Shown here: piece after piece, positions 1-7,973 of the stretch
Numbering within the stretch: the stretch's first letter is position 1
How the letters are laid out: each line of letters begins with the position of its first letter
NCBI GenBank assembly: GCA_015067385.1
Contig: SVMP01000025.1
Location: 1-17,103, forward strand
DNA: 17,103 nucleotides
Direction: 5' to 3'
Origin: Oscillospiraceae bacterium
GTDB taxonomy: Bacteria; Bacillota; Clostridia; Oscillospirales; UBA644
Notes under the pieces: model-generated
Databases searched by the model: none
What the model was told of the DNA's origin: nothing
The model's input: the letters and a program-made list of their open reading frames with translations, nothing else
Program-made: the position numbers and the translations under genes

Positions 1-475
1 TGATGCAAAAGAAAAGCTGAAAGAGCAGCAGACCGTTGTTAAACTAAGCGGTCTTATGTTCCTTGCCGGATTTATCGTTGCAGGACTCGGACACAGATTC
101 GGGTGGTTTACATTGCCGAAATGGACGGTGTATATCGCAACCGCATTATTTCTTTTTGCTTACATCCTTTATGCCGAGGTTTTACGTGAAAACACTTATC
201 TGAGCCGTACCATCGAAGTTACGGACGGGCAAAAAGTTATCGACACCGGGCTTTACGGCATCGTTCGCCATCCCATGTACAGCGTAACTCTGATTTTGTT
301 TTTAACAATGCCGCTCGTCCTCGGATCGGTTTATTCTTTTATTATTTTTCTTGTGTATCCGTTCATAATTGCAAAGAGGATAAAAAGCGAAGAGGAATTC
401 CTCAAAAAAGAGCTTGAAGGCTACGAGGAATACACAAAAAAAGTTAAATACCGAATGATACCCTTTATCTGGTAG
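1..475 (+). CDS. Isoprenylcysteine carboxylmethyltransferase-like membrane protein (5' partial)
   Basis: Small integral membrane methyltransferase of the ICMT/PEMT-like family. The reading frame is open from base 2 with no stop, so the gene begins before the window; the ATG at 56 is probably internal. Visible are two hydrophobic segments (from FLAGFIVAGLG and from VYIATALFLFAY), then the family hallmark: a DTGLYGIVRHPMYS stretch, where the Arg-His-Pro motif helps bind S-adenosylmethionine. A third long hydrophobic stretch follows, then a charged tail with ExEFLKKELEGYEEY, also typical of the family. The substrate cannot be told; many bacterial members are uncharacterised. The next gene starts 15 nt after the stop, suggesting one operon. 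Confidence 0.85.
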   Translation, partial: DAKEKLKEQQTVVKLSGLMFLAGFIVAGLGHRFGWFTLPKWTVYIATALFLFAYILYAEVLRENTYLSRTIEVTDGQKVIDTGLYGIVRHPMYSVTLILFLTMPLVLGSVYSFIIFLVYPFIIAKRIKSEEEFLKKELEGYEEYTKKVKYRMIPFIW

Positions 476-490
476 CAACAAGGAGAAAAA

Positions 491-1192
491 ATGAAACCGA
501 TCATTGGCATACTTGCGGAAATCGATGACGAGAAAACCGTCAAAATACAGGATACCTACGTAAAAACGGTGGAATGCCTGGGCGGTATCCCGATAGTGAT
601 CCCATATACGGATAACGAATCAACATTAACAAAATTTACGGACATATGCGACGGATTTATTTTCACGGGCGGTGCCGATGTTGACCCGAAGCATTACGGA
701 GAAGAGAAAAAAGAAACGTGCGGCGTTATTCAGCAATACCGCGACGATCTGGAGCTGAGGATTTTCAACGTTATTATCAAAAAACAAAAACCGATCATTG
801 CGATATGTCGAGGCATTCAGATTGTCAACGTTGCACTCGGCGGAACACTCTATCAGGACATTCCGACCGAAAAGCCGTCAGACATATTCCATCAGCAAAA
901 AGAGCCGAAATTTGCGATGTCTCACGATGTTGAAATATTAAAAGGCACACCGCTTCACAGTCTTATCGGTGCCGAACGTATGCAGGCAAACAGCTTTCAT
1001 CATCAGGCGATAAAGACCCTCGGAAAAGATCTTGAAATAATGGCAACAGCAGATGACGGCATCATCGAAGCGGTTTATCTGAAAAGCGACCGTTATCTTC
1101 GAGCTTATCAATGGCACCCCGAAAGGATATGGGCGGAAGACGAACTGAACCGCCGCATTTTTGAAGATTTTATTAGCGTCTGCAAAGCATAA
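491..1192 (+). CDS. Gamma-glutamyl-gamma-aminobutyrate hydrolase family protein (PuuD-like, peptidase C26)
   Basis: Class I glutamine amidotransferase-like hydrolase, 233 aa, close to the usual length of about 240-250. In this family gamma-glutamyl amides are cut, for example gamma-Glu-GABA in putrescine breakdown. Motifs in order: FTGGADVDP at about 58-66, the nucleophile elbow AICRG with Cys106, the SFHHQA segment at about 168-173, and QWHPE with His209 and Glu211 completing the triad. The start ATG has AAGGAG 5 nt upstream. No other putrescine genes (puuA, puuB, puuC) are in the window, so the substrate is uncertain. The neighbouring bile salt hydrolase also cleaves an amide bond, so these may share a scavenging role, which is inference. 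Confidence 0.9.
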   Translation: MKPIIGILAEIDDEKTVKIQDTYVKTVECLGGIPIVIPYTDNESTLTKFTDICDGFIFTGGADVDPKHYGEEKKETCGVIQQYRDDLELRIFNVIIKKQKPIIAICRGIQIVNVALGGTLYQDIPTEKPSDIFHQQKEPKFAMSHDVEILKGTPLHSLIGAERMQANSFHHQAIKTLGKDLEIMATADDGIIEAVYLKSDRYLRAYQWHPERIWAEDELNRRIFEDFISVCKA

Positions 1193-1240
1193 TAAAAACA
1201 TGTACAAAGGGAACTCTAACTAAAAAAGGAGAGCTTTCCT

Positions 1241-2185
1241 ATGTGTACCGCAATAAGCTATAAAACAAAAGATCATTATTTCGGCAGGAATCTGGATGTC
1301 GAAAAAGATTACGGCGAATCTGTCGTTATAACCCCTCGCAATTTCGGTTTTGATTTCCGTTTTGCAAAGCCGTTACTCAGTCATCATGCAATTATCGGTA
1401 CGGCAGTCGTTTACGACGGCTTTCCGCTGTATTTTGATGCAGTAAACGAAAAAGGGCTGAGCATGGCAGGGCTGAATTTTCCGAAAAACGCATTATACGG
1501 TTCTTTTTTATCAACAAAAGAAAACGTTGCGCCTTTCGAGCTTATCCCATATATTCTCGGCTCATGTGAAAATGCGGCAGATGTTAAAGCAAAATTGAGT
1601 AAAATCAACATTATTCACTGCGATTTCAGCGAACAGCTACCCACAACGCCGCTTCATTGGCTGATCTCGGACAAAAACAGCTCGTTGACGCTCGAATGCA
1701 CAAAAGACGGAACGAAGATATTCGACAATCCTTTCGGTGTTTTAACAAATAACCCGACGTTTGATTTTCATCTGCAAAATATAAACTCCTACATGCATCT
1801 GCACGGCGGCATCACCGAAAACAAACTCTCCCCTGCCCTTCCTTTCGAAAATCACAGTCTCGGAACGGGCGCCTTCGGGCTTCCGGGAGATTTTTCAAGT
1901 ATTTCAAGATTCGTCAAGGCGGTATTTGTTAAAGAAAACTCGGTTTGCGGCGACGAAGAAAAAGAAAGCGTCAGCCAGTTTTTCAGCATATTACAGTCTG
2001 TCGCAATGCCTAAAGGTTGTGTTAAAACATCCGACGGCAAATTTGAATATACACGCTACTCATGTTGCATAAACACCGACACTCAAACCTATTATTACAG
2101 CACATATTACGACCGAACCGTCAGAAAAGCGGAGCTGTCAGCCGCTGACCCCAACGGAAACAGACTGACTTTTATCGGGATCTGA
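1241..2185 (+). CDS. bsh: Bile salt hydrolase / choloylglycine hydrolase family (linear amide C-N hydrolase)
   Basis: N-terminal nucleophile hydrolase that removes glycine or taurine from conjugated bile acids. The protein begins Met-Cys, and Cys2 becomes the catalytic N-terminal residue after Met removal. The other active-site positions known from bile salt hydrolases are present: Arg16, Asp19, Asn79 (in AGLNFP), Asn170/Asn171 (in VLTNNPTF) and Arg223 (in SSISRF), with the GLPGDFSS stretch at about 213-220. Length 314 aa matches the family (about 315-340). The N-terminus through the ITPRNF segment is strongly bile-salt-hydrolase-like rather than penicillin V acylase-like, though specificity needs an assay. 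There is no signal peptide, as expected for a cytoplasmic enzyme. SD AAGGAG lies before the start. It sits in the five-gene + strand operon. Confidence 0.9.
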   Translation: MCTAISYKTKDHYFGRNLDVEKDYGESVVITPRNFGFDFRFAKPLLSHHAIIGTAVVYDGFPLYFDAVNEKGLSMAGLNFPKNALYGSFLSTKENVAPFELIPYILGSCENAADVKAKLSKINIIHCDFSEQLPTTPLHWLISDKNSSLTLECTKDGTKIFDNPFGVLTNNPTFDFHLQNINSYMHLHGGITENKLSPALPFENHSLGTGAFGLPGDFSSISRFVKAVFVKENSVCGDEEKESVSQFFSILQSVAMPKGCVKTSDGKFEYTRYSCCINTDTQTYYYSTYYDRTVRKAELSAADPNGNRLTFIGI

Positions 2186-2230
2186 CGGCGTGTTTTAACA
2201 ATAAAATGAAAAAAAGAAAGGACGTTTTAA

Positions 2231-2848
2231 ATGAAAGTATTAATGTTAAACGGAAGTCCGCACACAAGCGGCACGACAATGATGGCACTCAAAGAAATGC
2301 AGGCTGTTTTTCACGAACAGGGAATTGAAACGGAAATAGTTAACGTTGGCAATGAAAACGTGAGAGGCTGCATGGCGTGTTATTCATGCTTTAAGACAGG
2401 TAAATGCGTATTTGACGATATCGTAAACACTGTAGCCGAAAAATTCGAGCAGGCGGACGGACTTGTTCTCGGCAGTCCCGTTTATTACGCTTCGGCAAAT
2501 GCAACTCTTATTGCGGTGCTCGACAGACTGTTTTACAGCACAAAATTCAGCAAGACCATGAAAGTCGGCGCGGCGGTCTGCTGCGCAAGAAGAGGCGGCA
2601 TAACGTCCACACACGATGAACTGAACAAATATTTTACCATCAGCGGTATGCCGATAGCTTCGGGACAATACTGGACAGGCGTTCACGGAGGCTTCGGAGA
2701 ACACGCAAGAGACGACAAAGAGGGACTTCAGCAAACACGGACCCTCGCAAGAAATATGGCTTTTTTAATGAAATCAATTGAGCTCGGAAAAGAAAAATTC
2801 GGTCTTCCCGAAAAAGAGATCACCGAATTTACGAACTTTATAAGATAA
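2231..2848 (+). CDS. NAD(P)H-dependent FMN reductase / flavodoxin family protein
   Basis: Flavodoxin-fold oxidoreductase of 205 aa. The N-terminal phosphate-binding loop NGSPHTSGTT (7-16) holds FMN. A Cys cluster follows, Cys47, Cys50, Cys53 and Cys59 in GCMACYSCFKTGKC, as in the iron-sulfur-flavoprotein-like branch, where these positions can carry a cluster or be redox active. The SPVYYASANA segment (about 82-91) is the second flavin loop of the family. The likely role is two-electron reduction of a quinone, nitro or other small compound; the substrate is unknown. SD AAAGGA lies 8 nt before the ATG. It lies 45 nt after bsh and 13 nt before the SGNH gene. Confidence 0.85.
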   Translation: MKVLMLNGSPHTSGTTMMALKEMQAVFHEQGIETEIVNVGNENVRGCMACYSCFKTGKCVFDDIVNTVAEKFEQADGLVLGSPVYYASANATLIAVLDRLFYSTKFSKTMKVGAAVCCARRGGITSTHDELNKYFTISGMPIASGQYWTGVHGGFGEHARDDKEGLQQTRTLARNMAFLMKSIELGKEKFGLPEKEITEFTNFIR

Positions 2849-2861
2849 AAGGATGAAAAAA

Positions 2862-3479
2862 ATGAGTAATTTAACGTACGAATACACCGACCTGAGAAGC
2901 AGGCTGGAAACGATTGAATGGGACAACGCATGGATAGAACACTCGGAGAACCATACCGCCGCAAGAATTCTACATATCGGCGATTCGATCTCTGTAGGAA
3001 CACGACACATCGGAACGAGAGTCGGCGCGGGCAAGGTCCTCTTTGATAATTTCGGAACATCGAAAGCCGTTGATAATCCGTATTTTAAAGATGCTGTCCG
3101 TCTGTTTGCCGCACAGATCGAAAAAAGAAACGCCGTTATTTTTAACAACGGGCTTCACGGCTGGCACCTCGATGACACGACCGAATATCCCGAATATTAC
3201 GAGGATATCGTTAAATTTTTGATAGATAATTTCAAGGGTACGCCCGTCTATATCGTTTTAACAACTCACGTAAGAGACAACGAACGTGACGAACGTGTTA
3301 AAAAGAGAAACGAGGCGGCAACTGCGATCGCTAACAAATACGGCCTCGGAATAATAGACCTCTATTCCGCTTCCGCATCCGACCCCGATTTCCTCTCCGG
3401 AGACGGCGTTCATCTGACCGACGACGGCTACACCGCCCTCGCCAAAACAATTATCGAAAGCGTAAAAGAACACTTATAA
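2862..3479 (+). CDS. SGNH/GDSL-type hydrolase (esterase)
   Basis: Cytoplasmic ester hydrolase of the SGNH family, 205 aa from the chosen start. Block I is HIGDSIS with nucleophile Ser42; the block II/III region gives Asn96 in NNGLHGWH; block V is DGVHLTDDGY with Asp181 and His184, completing the triad. An in-frame ATG lies 9 nt upstream at 2853 but would have its SD with no spacing; AAAGGA at 2848-2853 is 8 nt from the ATG at 2862, so the latter is preferred. No signal peptide is visible, so it probably acts on an internal substrate such as an acetylated sugar or lipid, but this is not determined. It is the last gene before a terminator. Confidence 0.85.
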   Translation: MSNLTYEYTDLRSRLETIEWDNAWIEHSENHTAARILHIGDSISVGTRHIGTRVGAGKVLFDNFGTSKAVDNPYFKDAVRLFAAQIEKRNAVIFNNGLHGWHLDDTTEYPEYYEDIVKFLIDNFKGTPVYIVLTTHVRDNERDERVKKRNEAATAIANKYGLGIIDLYSASASDPDFLSGDGVHLTDDGYTALAKTIIESVKEHL

Positions 3480-3486
3480 TAAATGT

Positions 3487-3540
3487 AAACCGCTGTATTA
3501 CGGAAATTTAATCGCAATACGGCGGTTTTAATTTATTATG
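3487..3540 (+). terminator. Rho-independent terminator of the bsh operon
   Basis: A 13-bp stem (3487-3499 with 3516-3528, one G-U pair) has a 16-nt loop and a T-rich tail (TTTTAATTTATT). It begins 7 nt after the SGNH stop codon and marks the end of the first operon. Confidence 0.85.
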
Positions 3541-3559
3541 CACATACAACTAAAATGTC

Positions 3560-3588
3560 TTTACAAAACAGATAAAATATGTTATAAT
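3560..3588 (+). promoter_or_regulatory. Promoter of the permease gene pair
   Basis: -35 TTTACA (3560-3565), spacer 17 nt, -10 TATAAT (3583-3588) with a TGT extension just before it. Transcription would start near 3595, giving a leader of about 47 nt that ends in a strong SD (AAAGGGGG) before the ATG at 3642. Confidence 0.75.
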
Positions 3589-3641
3589 ATACACATAAAG
3601 AAGAATCAGAAGACAAGATCAAAAACAAAGGGGGATTATGA

Positions 3642-5012
3642 ATGAACAAATTATTTCTTTACATTTTTGAGCCGCTGAACAATCTGCGAAAATGGTTTTA
3701 TATTGCGATAATTACGATTCTCTTCCTCTCCGCTTTTTTCTTTTTTGTCGGAACATATTCGAACGTTGTCAACACGGAAAATTTTACGGTTTCCCTGAGA
3801 AACAATGAAACGTATTTATCTTACTGGCAAATGTATATTGACCAACCTGTAGAAGATTATATATATGACAGACCGCTGTATCACGAAGAATTTAATGAAC
3901 TTGAACGAGAAGAAAGACAACGCATCAGAATAGAAACAGACCAATTTATTTGCGACCTTTATAATATGCAGAATGACGATTTTATAATTGAATATAGCAT
4001 CAGCAGAACTTTAAGCAACACGAATTATCATTCAATACAAGCCAATGAATCCTTTTTTGAGAATGAATACCTTCCGATATTTAAAGGAAGATCAATAACT
4101 AAAGAAGATTTTGAAGAAATACGAAATGCTGAAAGTCCGAATTTCGTCATAAACGTAATTGCAGGCTATTCTTTTTCGGAGAAATATGAACTTGGAGATA
4201 TAATCAAAGGGGCAGATATAGAAGGAATACAGTATGATCATGGAGACGAAGATTTATCCGATTATACTTTAGGCGTTTACGACCAGGATAATGCTGCGTA
4301 CAGAGTTGTCGGATTTATAGAAAAGGACACTACTGTTTCTAATTCCACCGGTTCGATAAGCAAGACGGATGATTACGTTTTTGTTCCGAACATACCACCA
4401 ATAGGAATCTTTTTCCCTGAAGAAGCTAAAATAGGAAAAACCGCTCCCATTTCAGAAGTTCAATGCTGGAAAATCCTTATAAGAAATGAGAAAGTGGACG
4501 AATACAGCGAGATAATCAACCAAAAGCTCGACGGACTGTTTATAGACAAATACTTCGATCTTATTGACTCATACAATCAGGCATATGTAATTCTTGACGA
4601 GGTTGCAACGGCAAGAAAAGACAGCTTTCTGATCATCGCAATCGTTCTTTTTCTGTTCTCCGTTTCGGGCATTGTTGTTTCAACGGTCAACAAATTCAAA
4701 AGAAACACAAAATCATACACCATACATATGACAGTCGGTGCAACGAACAAAGATATTTATATCTTTGCCGCCGTTGAGATGTTAATGCAGATTTTAATTG
4801 CATTCGCAATTATACATATCCCCTATATTTTTAATTGGGTCGAGCTGCCGATCATCAAGTTTATCAACAGAAATATACCGTATATGCGAAGCCCAGTAAT
4901 GTATATTCTGCTTTTTGCATTCGCCGTTATTTTCGTTGCGGTAACGGTTGGCGTAACGGCGTACTGTCTGAAAAAATACAGCCTTGCGGAAGCGATAAAG
5001 GGAAAGGAGTAA
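3642..5012 (+). CDS. FtsX/MacB-type ABC transporter permease, first subunit
   Basis: 456-aa membrane protein with the FtsX-like layout: one membrane segment near the N-terminus (about 18-40), a large extracytoplasmic domain of about 280 residues rich in acidic and aromatic residues, then three membrane segments (about 327-348, 373-397, 421-446). The cytoplasmic stretch MTVGATNKDIYIF between segments 2 and 3 is the FtsX-type coupling region that normally contacts an ATPase. The C-terminus ends in KYSLAEAIKGKE, as in many FtsX permeases. Such proteins usually act in efflux, lipoprotein handling or peptide-antibiotic sensing as mechanotransmission machines. No ATPase gene lies beside it. Its first 900 bp look more AT-rich with more AGA/ATA codons than the neighbours, which could mean recent transfer. 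SD AAAGGGGG is upstream. Confidence 0.8.
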   Translation: MNKLFLYIFEPLNNLRKWFYIAIITILFLSAFFFFVGTYSNVVNTENFTVSLRNNETYLSYWQMYIDQPVEDYIYDRPLYHEEFNELEREERQRIRIETDQFICDLYNMQNDDFIIEYSISRTLSNTNYHSIQANESFFENEYLPIFKGRSITKEDFEEIRNAESPNFVINVIAGYSFSEKYELGDIIKGADIEGIQYDHGDEDLSDYTLGVYDQDNAAYRVVGFIEKDTTVSNSTGSISKTDDYVFVPNIPPIGIFFPEEAKIGKTAPISEVQCWKILIRNEKVDEYSEIINQKLDGLFIDKYFDLIDSYNQAYVILDEVATARKDSFLIIAIVLFLFSVSGIVVSTVNKFKRNTKSYTIHMTVGATNKDIYIFAAVEMLMQILIAFAIIHIPYIFNWVELPIIKFINRNIPYMRSPVMYILLFAFAVIFVAVTVGVTAYCLKKYSLAEAIKGKE

Positions 5013-5017
5013 GAAAA

Positions 5018-6112
5018 ATGAACATAAAAAGAATGCTTAAAGAAAAAGTATGTACATACGATAATATTTCTATTTTCCTTGCCTTTTCTATCATAACCGT
5101 ATTTTCCCTTATTCTTGTAAATCAGTTTGTTTTAAACGATTCAAACAGCAGAAGCTTCAACAGCTATTTCGGACCCGACTGCCGTGTAATAAAAATAACA
5201 TCGACATCGGAAAAATTTATTCTTAAACCTCAAGAAATAGAAGGGAATTTTTCATTTTCAAATCCGTTAAGTGCCATTATGGTAAAAGATTACGGCGTTG
5301 ATTCGGTTCGTGTATTTTACGGCAAAGGCGATTATCCGAAACCACCCATGGCGGAAGGAGAATTTTTCACTGAAGAGCAGATGTTAACAACCGAAAGGCT
5401 CTGCATTGTGGGCAGCATAGCGGCGGACAGAAACTGCTATGAAGAAAACGGTGAAATGTATTATAGGCATAACGGATTATCTTACCATGTAATCGGAATC
5501 TGCGGCGAAAAGCGAGCATCCGACCTTGATATATGCGTTTTCCTCAACTGGGGCGGATATTACGCCTCTTCAGAAACATTTTCCGGCGGATATATGCTTG
5601 ACGGTGTTTCGACCGGAGACATTGACGATGCGTTTTTCAACCTCATAGAGATGATGAATGCCGTTCAGGAAGAAGATCATGACGTTTCATGTAAAATGGG
5701 CGAATATGAGCCGATGATAAGAGTTATCGACCCTGTAACCCAGATGATATACTGGTTTTCGGGCGCATCGATACTGTTTTTGACGATGCTCACGGCGTTT
5801 TTCTTTGTAATCAAGCGAGAAAAGCAGATCGCGATCAAAAAGCTTATCGGTTTTTCGGCGGGACATATAACATTTGAGCTGACGGGATATTTTGTTGCGG
5901 TATCGTGTCTTGGTTATTTATTCGGGCTTGGGATACTTTCAATACTTAACATGACCGAATCGTTCTCGCAGTCGGATATCGGTTATTTTGCGACGATAAC
6001 GCCGTTAAGCGTTGTTCTGTCTCTTGCGATAATCGTTCTGCTTGCGGTAATAATTTCCGTTATACCGGTAATGAAAACATTCAAGTCGGACACATCATCC
6101 GTTTTACGATAA
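5018..6112 (+). CDS. FtsX/MacB-type ABC transporter permease, second subunit
   Basis: 364 aa from the ATG at 5018, whose SD (GGAAAGGAG) overlaps the stop of the preceding permease; a longer frame open from 4835 overlaps that gene and is not needed. Layout matches its partner: one membrane segment at about 17-38, an extracytoplasmic domain, then three C-terminal segments. The cytoplasmic KREKQIAIKKLIGFSAGHI loop after the second segment is the FtsX coupling motif, and the end (TSSVLR) is the common permease terminus. The two genes probably form a heterodimer. The ATPase is missing locally, so the pair may borrow one from elsewhere or act otherwise. It is shorter than typical MacB/FtsX pairs used for efflux. 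A terminator follows within 10 nt. Confidence 0.8.
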   Translation: MNIKRMLKEKVCTYDNISIFLAFSIITVFSLILVNQFVLNDSNSRSFNSYFGPDCRVIKITSTSEKFILKPQEIEGNFSFSNPLSAIMVKDYGVDSVRVFYGKGDYPKPPMAEGEFFTEEQMLTTERLCIVGSIAADRNCYEENGEMYYRHNGLSYHVIGICGEKRASDLDICVFLNWGGYYASSETFSGGYMLDGVSTGDIDDAFFNLIEMMNAVQEEDHDVSCKMGEYEPMIRVIDPVTQMIYWFSGASILFLTMLTAFFFVIKREKQIAIKKLIGFSAGHITFELTGYFVAVSCLGYLFGLGILSILNMTESFSQSDIGYFATITPLSVVLSLAIIVLLAVIISVIPVMKTFKSDTSSVLR

Positions 6113-6118
6113 TTTCAG

Positions 6119-6154
6119 GCAGCCTGTATCGAAAGGTATGGGCTGTTTTGTTTT
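6119..6154 (+). terminator. Terminator after the permease pair
   Basis: A 12-bp stem with several G-U pairs (6119-6130 with 6135-6146) is closed by a GAAA tetraloop and followed by TTTGTTTT. It lies a few bases after the second permease stop. Confidence 0.75.
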
Positions 6155-6166
6155 ACATAAAAAAAC

Positions 6167-6196
6167 TTGACAAATTGGAGCATTATATGGTATCAT
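6167..6196 (+). promoter_or_regulatory. Promoter of the nicotinamidase-like operon
   Basis: -35 TTGACA (6167-6172), spacer 18 nt, -10 TATCAT (6191-6196), preceded by TGG, so an extended -10. The start of transcription is expected near 6203, a leader of about 28 nt before the ATG at 6231. Confidence 0.75.
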
Positions 6197-6230
6197 ATTA
6201 TTACAAACAAATAGCTAAAAGGAAACTAAA

Positions 6231-6761
6231 ATGAAAAGATTATTAATAGTTGTTGACATGCAGAACGATTTTATCGACGGAGCACTTGGGACAAAAGAAG
6301 CCGAGGCGATCGTTGAGAAAGTTGTTAAAAAAATAGAAGAATGGGACGGAGACATTGTTTTCACATTGGACACTCATTTTTCCGATTATCTTTCAACGCA
6401 GGAAGGCAGGAATCTGCCTGTGATGCACTGCATTGAAAACACTGACGGTTGGCAGATAAACGGTAAAGTTAAAGCGGCGGCGGAAAAGAAAAACAAAACT
6501 GTCGGGATGTTCAAAAAAGTAACATTCGGCTCTGCGGCTCTTGCGGAATTCATAAAAGACGGCAACTACGAATGCGCTGAATTTATCGGACTTTGCACCG
6601 ACATTTGCGTTATTTCGAACGTCATGGTAACGAAAGCCGCAGCACCCGAAATGCCCATAACCGTTGACGCATCGTGCTGTGCGGGAGTAACGCCGCAGAG
6701 CCATAAAAACGCTCTTGAGGCAATGAAAATGTGTCAGATATCGATCGTTGGTGAAGAATAA
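6231..6761 (+). CDS. Isochorismatase-family cysteine hydrolase, nicotinamidase-like
   Basis: 176-aa hydrolase of the isochorismatase/nicotinamidase fold. Catalytic triad: Asp9 (VVDMQNDF), Lys96 (FKKVTFGS) and nucleophile Cys126 (CTDICV). The metal-site residues of true nicotinamidases also appear present: Asp47 and His49 (LDTHFSDY) and His66 (VMHC), which favours nicotinamide deamidation (NAD salvage, as PncA) over isochorismatase. Length is slightly short for PncA (about 180-215). The family includes other amidases, so the substrate is tentative. SD AAAGGA is upstream. The TAA stop overlaps the ATG of the next gene by one base, indicating translational coupling. Confidence 0.85.
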   Translation: MKRLLIVVDMQNDFIDGALGTKEAEAIVEKVVKKIEEWDGDIVFTLDTHFSDYLSTQEGRNLPVMHCIENTDGWQINGKVKAAAEKKNKTVGMFKKVTFGSAALAEFIKDGNYECAEFIGLCTDICVISNVMVTKAAAPEMPITVDASCCAGVTPQSHKNALEAMKMCQISIVGEE

Positions 6762-7468
6762 TGGCATCGTGGGTAACACATCTGATGATTGCGGACAAGG
6801 TTCTTTCTACGATCCAAAGCCTGAAAAGAAAAGAATTTTGCGTTGGGAACATAGCACCCGACTGCAATGTTGAAAACGAAGATTGGACGCAGTTCACTCC
6901 TTCGAGAGAGATTACGCATTGGATGAGTTCGGACAAAAAAGTGGCATCAGACTGCGAGAGGTTTTATGATGAATATATAAAAAAGAGAGCAGACAAGATA
7001 CGCTCAGATGAAGAATTTTCGTTTCTTTTAGGTTACTATTCACATCTTGTTGCAGACGCAGAATTTACAAGCAGCATCAGAGACGAAGAGCGTGTTGCGG
7101 CTTCCTGGAAACGTATAAAAAACAACGAAAAATTGGCAAAAAGAGCGCAGGGAATGCCTGAAACCTTTGATTATGTAAAAAAACTGATAAACAAAGACGA
7201 GCGCATGGCTGAGATATACGCTATTGAAGCAGAATATCTCGAATCAAACCGCAATTCAGGCTATCTGACAGAGATATTGCCGCTGAAAGAATTTCCGGAC
7301 TATATAGACTATCTGCCGCACGGCGCGATCGTAAGAAAGATCGGAGTTATGGGCTATTTGCCTGAAAAGCCCGAAAAAGAGATAGAATTTATCTGTTTTT
7401 CAAAAGACGAATACGACAAATTTATAAACAGAGCGGCAAAAACAATTATTGAAAAGATAGGTGGTTGA
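6761..7468 (+). CDS. Zinc-dependent phospholipase C-like protein
   Basis: 235 aa, matching the zinc-dependent phospholipase C domain (PF00882 type). Candidate metal ligands in family order: Trp4 and His7 near the N-terminus (ASWVTH), Asp34 (GNIAPD), His53 (ITHWM), and His95 and Asp99 (GYYSHLVAD). Unlike secreted Clostridium perfringens alpha-toxin it has no signal peptide and no C-terminal C2 domain, so it is probably an intracellular hydrolase rather than a toxin. The rest is helical and charged. The start codon overlaps the preceding stop (TAATG) and has only a weak SD (GGTG), so it relies on coupling. The gene downstream begins 2 nt after its stop. Confidence 0.75.
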   Translation: MASWVTHLMIADKVLSTIQSLKRKEFCVGNIAPDCNVENEDWTQFTPSREITHWMSSDKKVASDCERFYDEYIKKRADKIRSDEEFSFLLGYYSHLVADAEFTSSIRDEERVAASWKRIKNNEKLAKRAQGMPETFDYVKKLINKDERMAEIYAIEAEYLESNRNSGYLTEILPLKEFPDYIDYLPHGAIVRKIGVMGYLPEKPEKEIEFICFSKDEYDKFINRAAKTIIEKIGG

Positions 7469-7470
7469 AA

Positions 7471-7710
7471 ATGACCTGCCCATACTGTAAAAAGGAAATG
7501 AAGCCCGGTTATATTCCGAACGCAAATCAGCCCGTTCAATGGTTGCCCGAAGGTAAAAAACCATCTCCGTTTTCTTTTTCAACGTCTGATGACGGTGTTG
7601 AATTGAAAAATTCATTTAAGCCCTTCAAATTAAACGGCTATGTCGCCGAAGCATATTATTGCCCCGCTTGCAAAGTCGTTATAGCGAAAGCAAAGGAAGA
7701 AACTTTATGA
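7471..7710 (+). CDS. Small zinc-ribbon protein (PF20097/DUF6487-like)
   Basis: 79 aa. A first CxxC (Cys3, Cys6; TCPYCKKEM) and a second (YYCPACK, near residues 62-68) frame a strand-rich middle that includes GYIPNANQPVQW, a pattern seen in the DUF6487 family. Four cysteines would bind one zinc ion. Function is unknown. The ATG at 7471 has AGGTGG 6 nt before it; a TTG at 7465 is in frame but has no SD spacing, so it was not chosen. The stop overlaps the next start (ATGA). Confidence 0.75.
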   Translation: MTCPYCKKEMKPGYIPNANQPVQWLPEGKKPSPFSFSTSDDGVELKNSFKPFKLNGYVAEAYYCPACKVVIAKAKEETL

Positions 7711-7961
7711 AAAAAATAATGTTTTGGCTTTTTATAACATCGATCATTGTGTTTTTCATCGACTGGGGCGTTGTCGGCATCAAGCTGTTAAACGGCGAAT
7801 ACGACATAACGGTCGGCGCATATATTGTCCTCGGCTGCGTTATAATTATGATTATTTATATACTTTACAGATTATTCAACAACCGATGCCCTCATTGCGG
7901 CATGATACGAACGTCAAACGGCAAATACTGTTCATTCTGCGGCAAGAAGATTGACGACTAA
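7707..7961 (+). CDS. Small two-TM protein with C-terminal zinc ribbon
   Basis: 84 aa from the ATG at 7707, which overlaps the preceding stop (ATGA), so translation is coupled. There are two hydrophobic segments (about 4-23 and 36-55), then a C-terminal CPHCG ... CSFCGKK zinc ribbon of 4 Cys. This is a zinc-ribbon membrane protein of unknown function; the ribbon should face the cytoplasm if both segments cross the membrane. It closes the four-gene operon. No terminator hairpin is seen before the promoter at 7974. Confidence 0.75.
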   Translation: MKKIMFWLFITSIIVFFIDWGVVGIKLLNGEYDITVGAYIVLGCVIIMIIYILYRLFNNRCPHCGMIRTSNGKYCSFCGKKIDD

Positions 7962-7973
7962 AAAAATTCAATC

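Noticed and set aside
4835..5017. Upstream extension of the second permease gene from an ATG at 4835
   Set aside because: It overlaps the first permease gene in another frame. The ATG at 5018 has a strong SD and gives a normal FtsX N-terminus.
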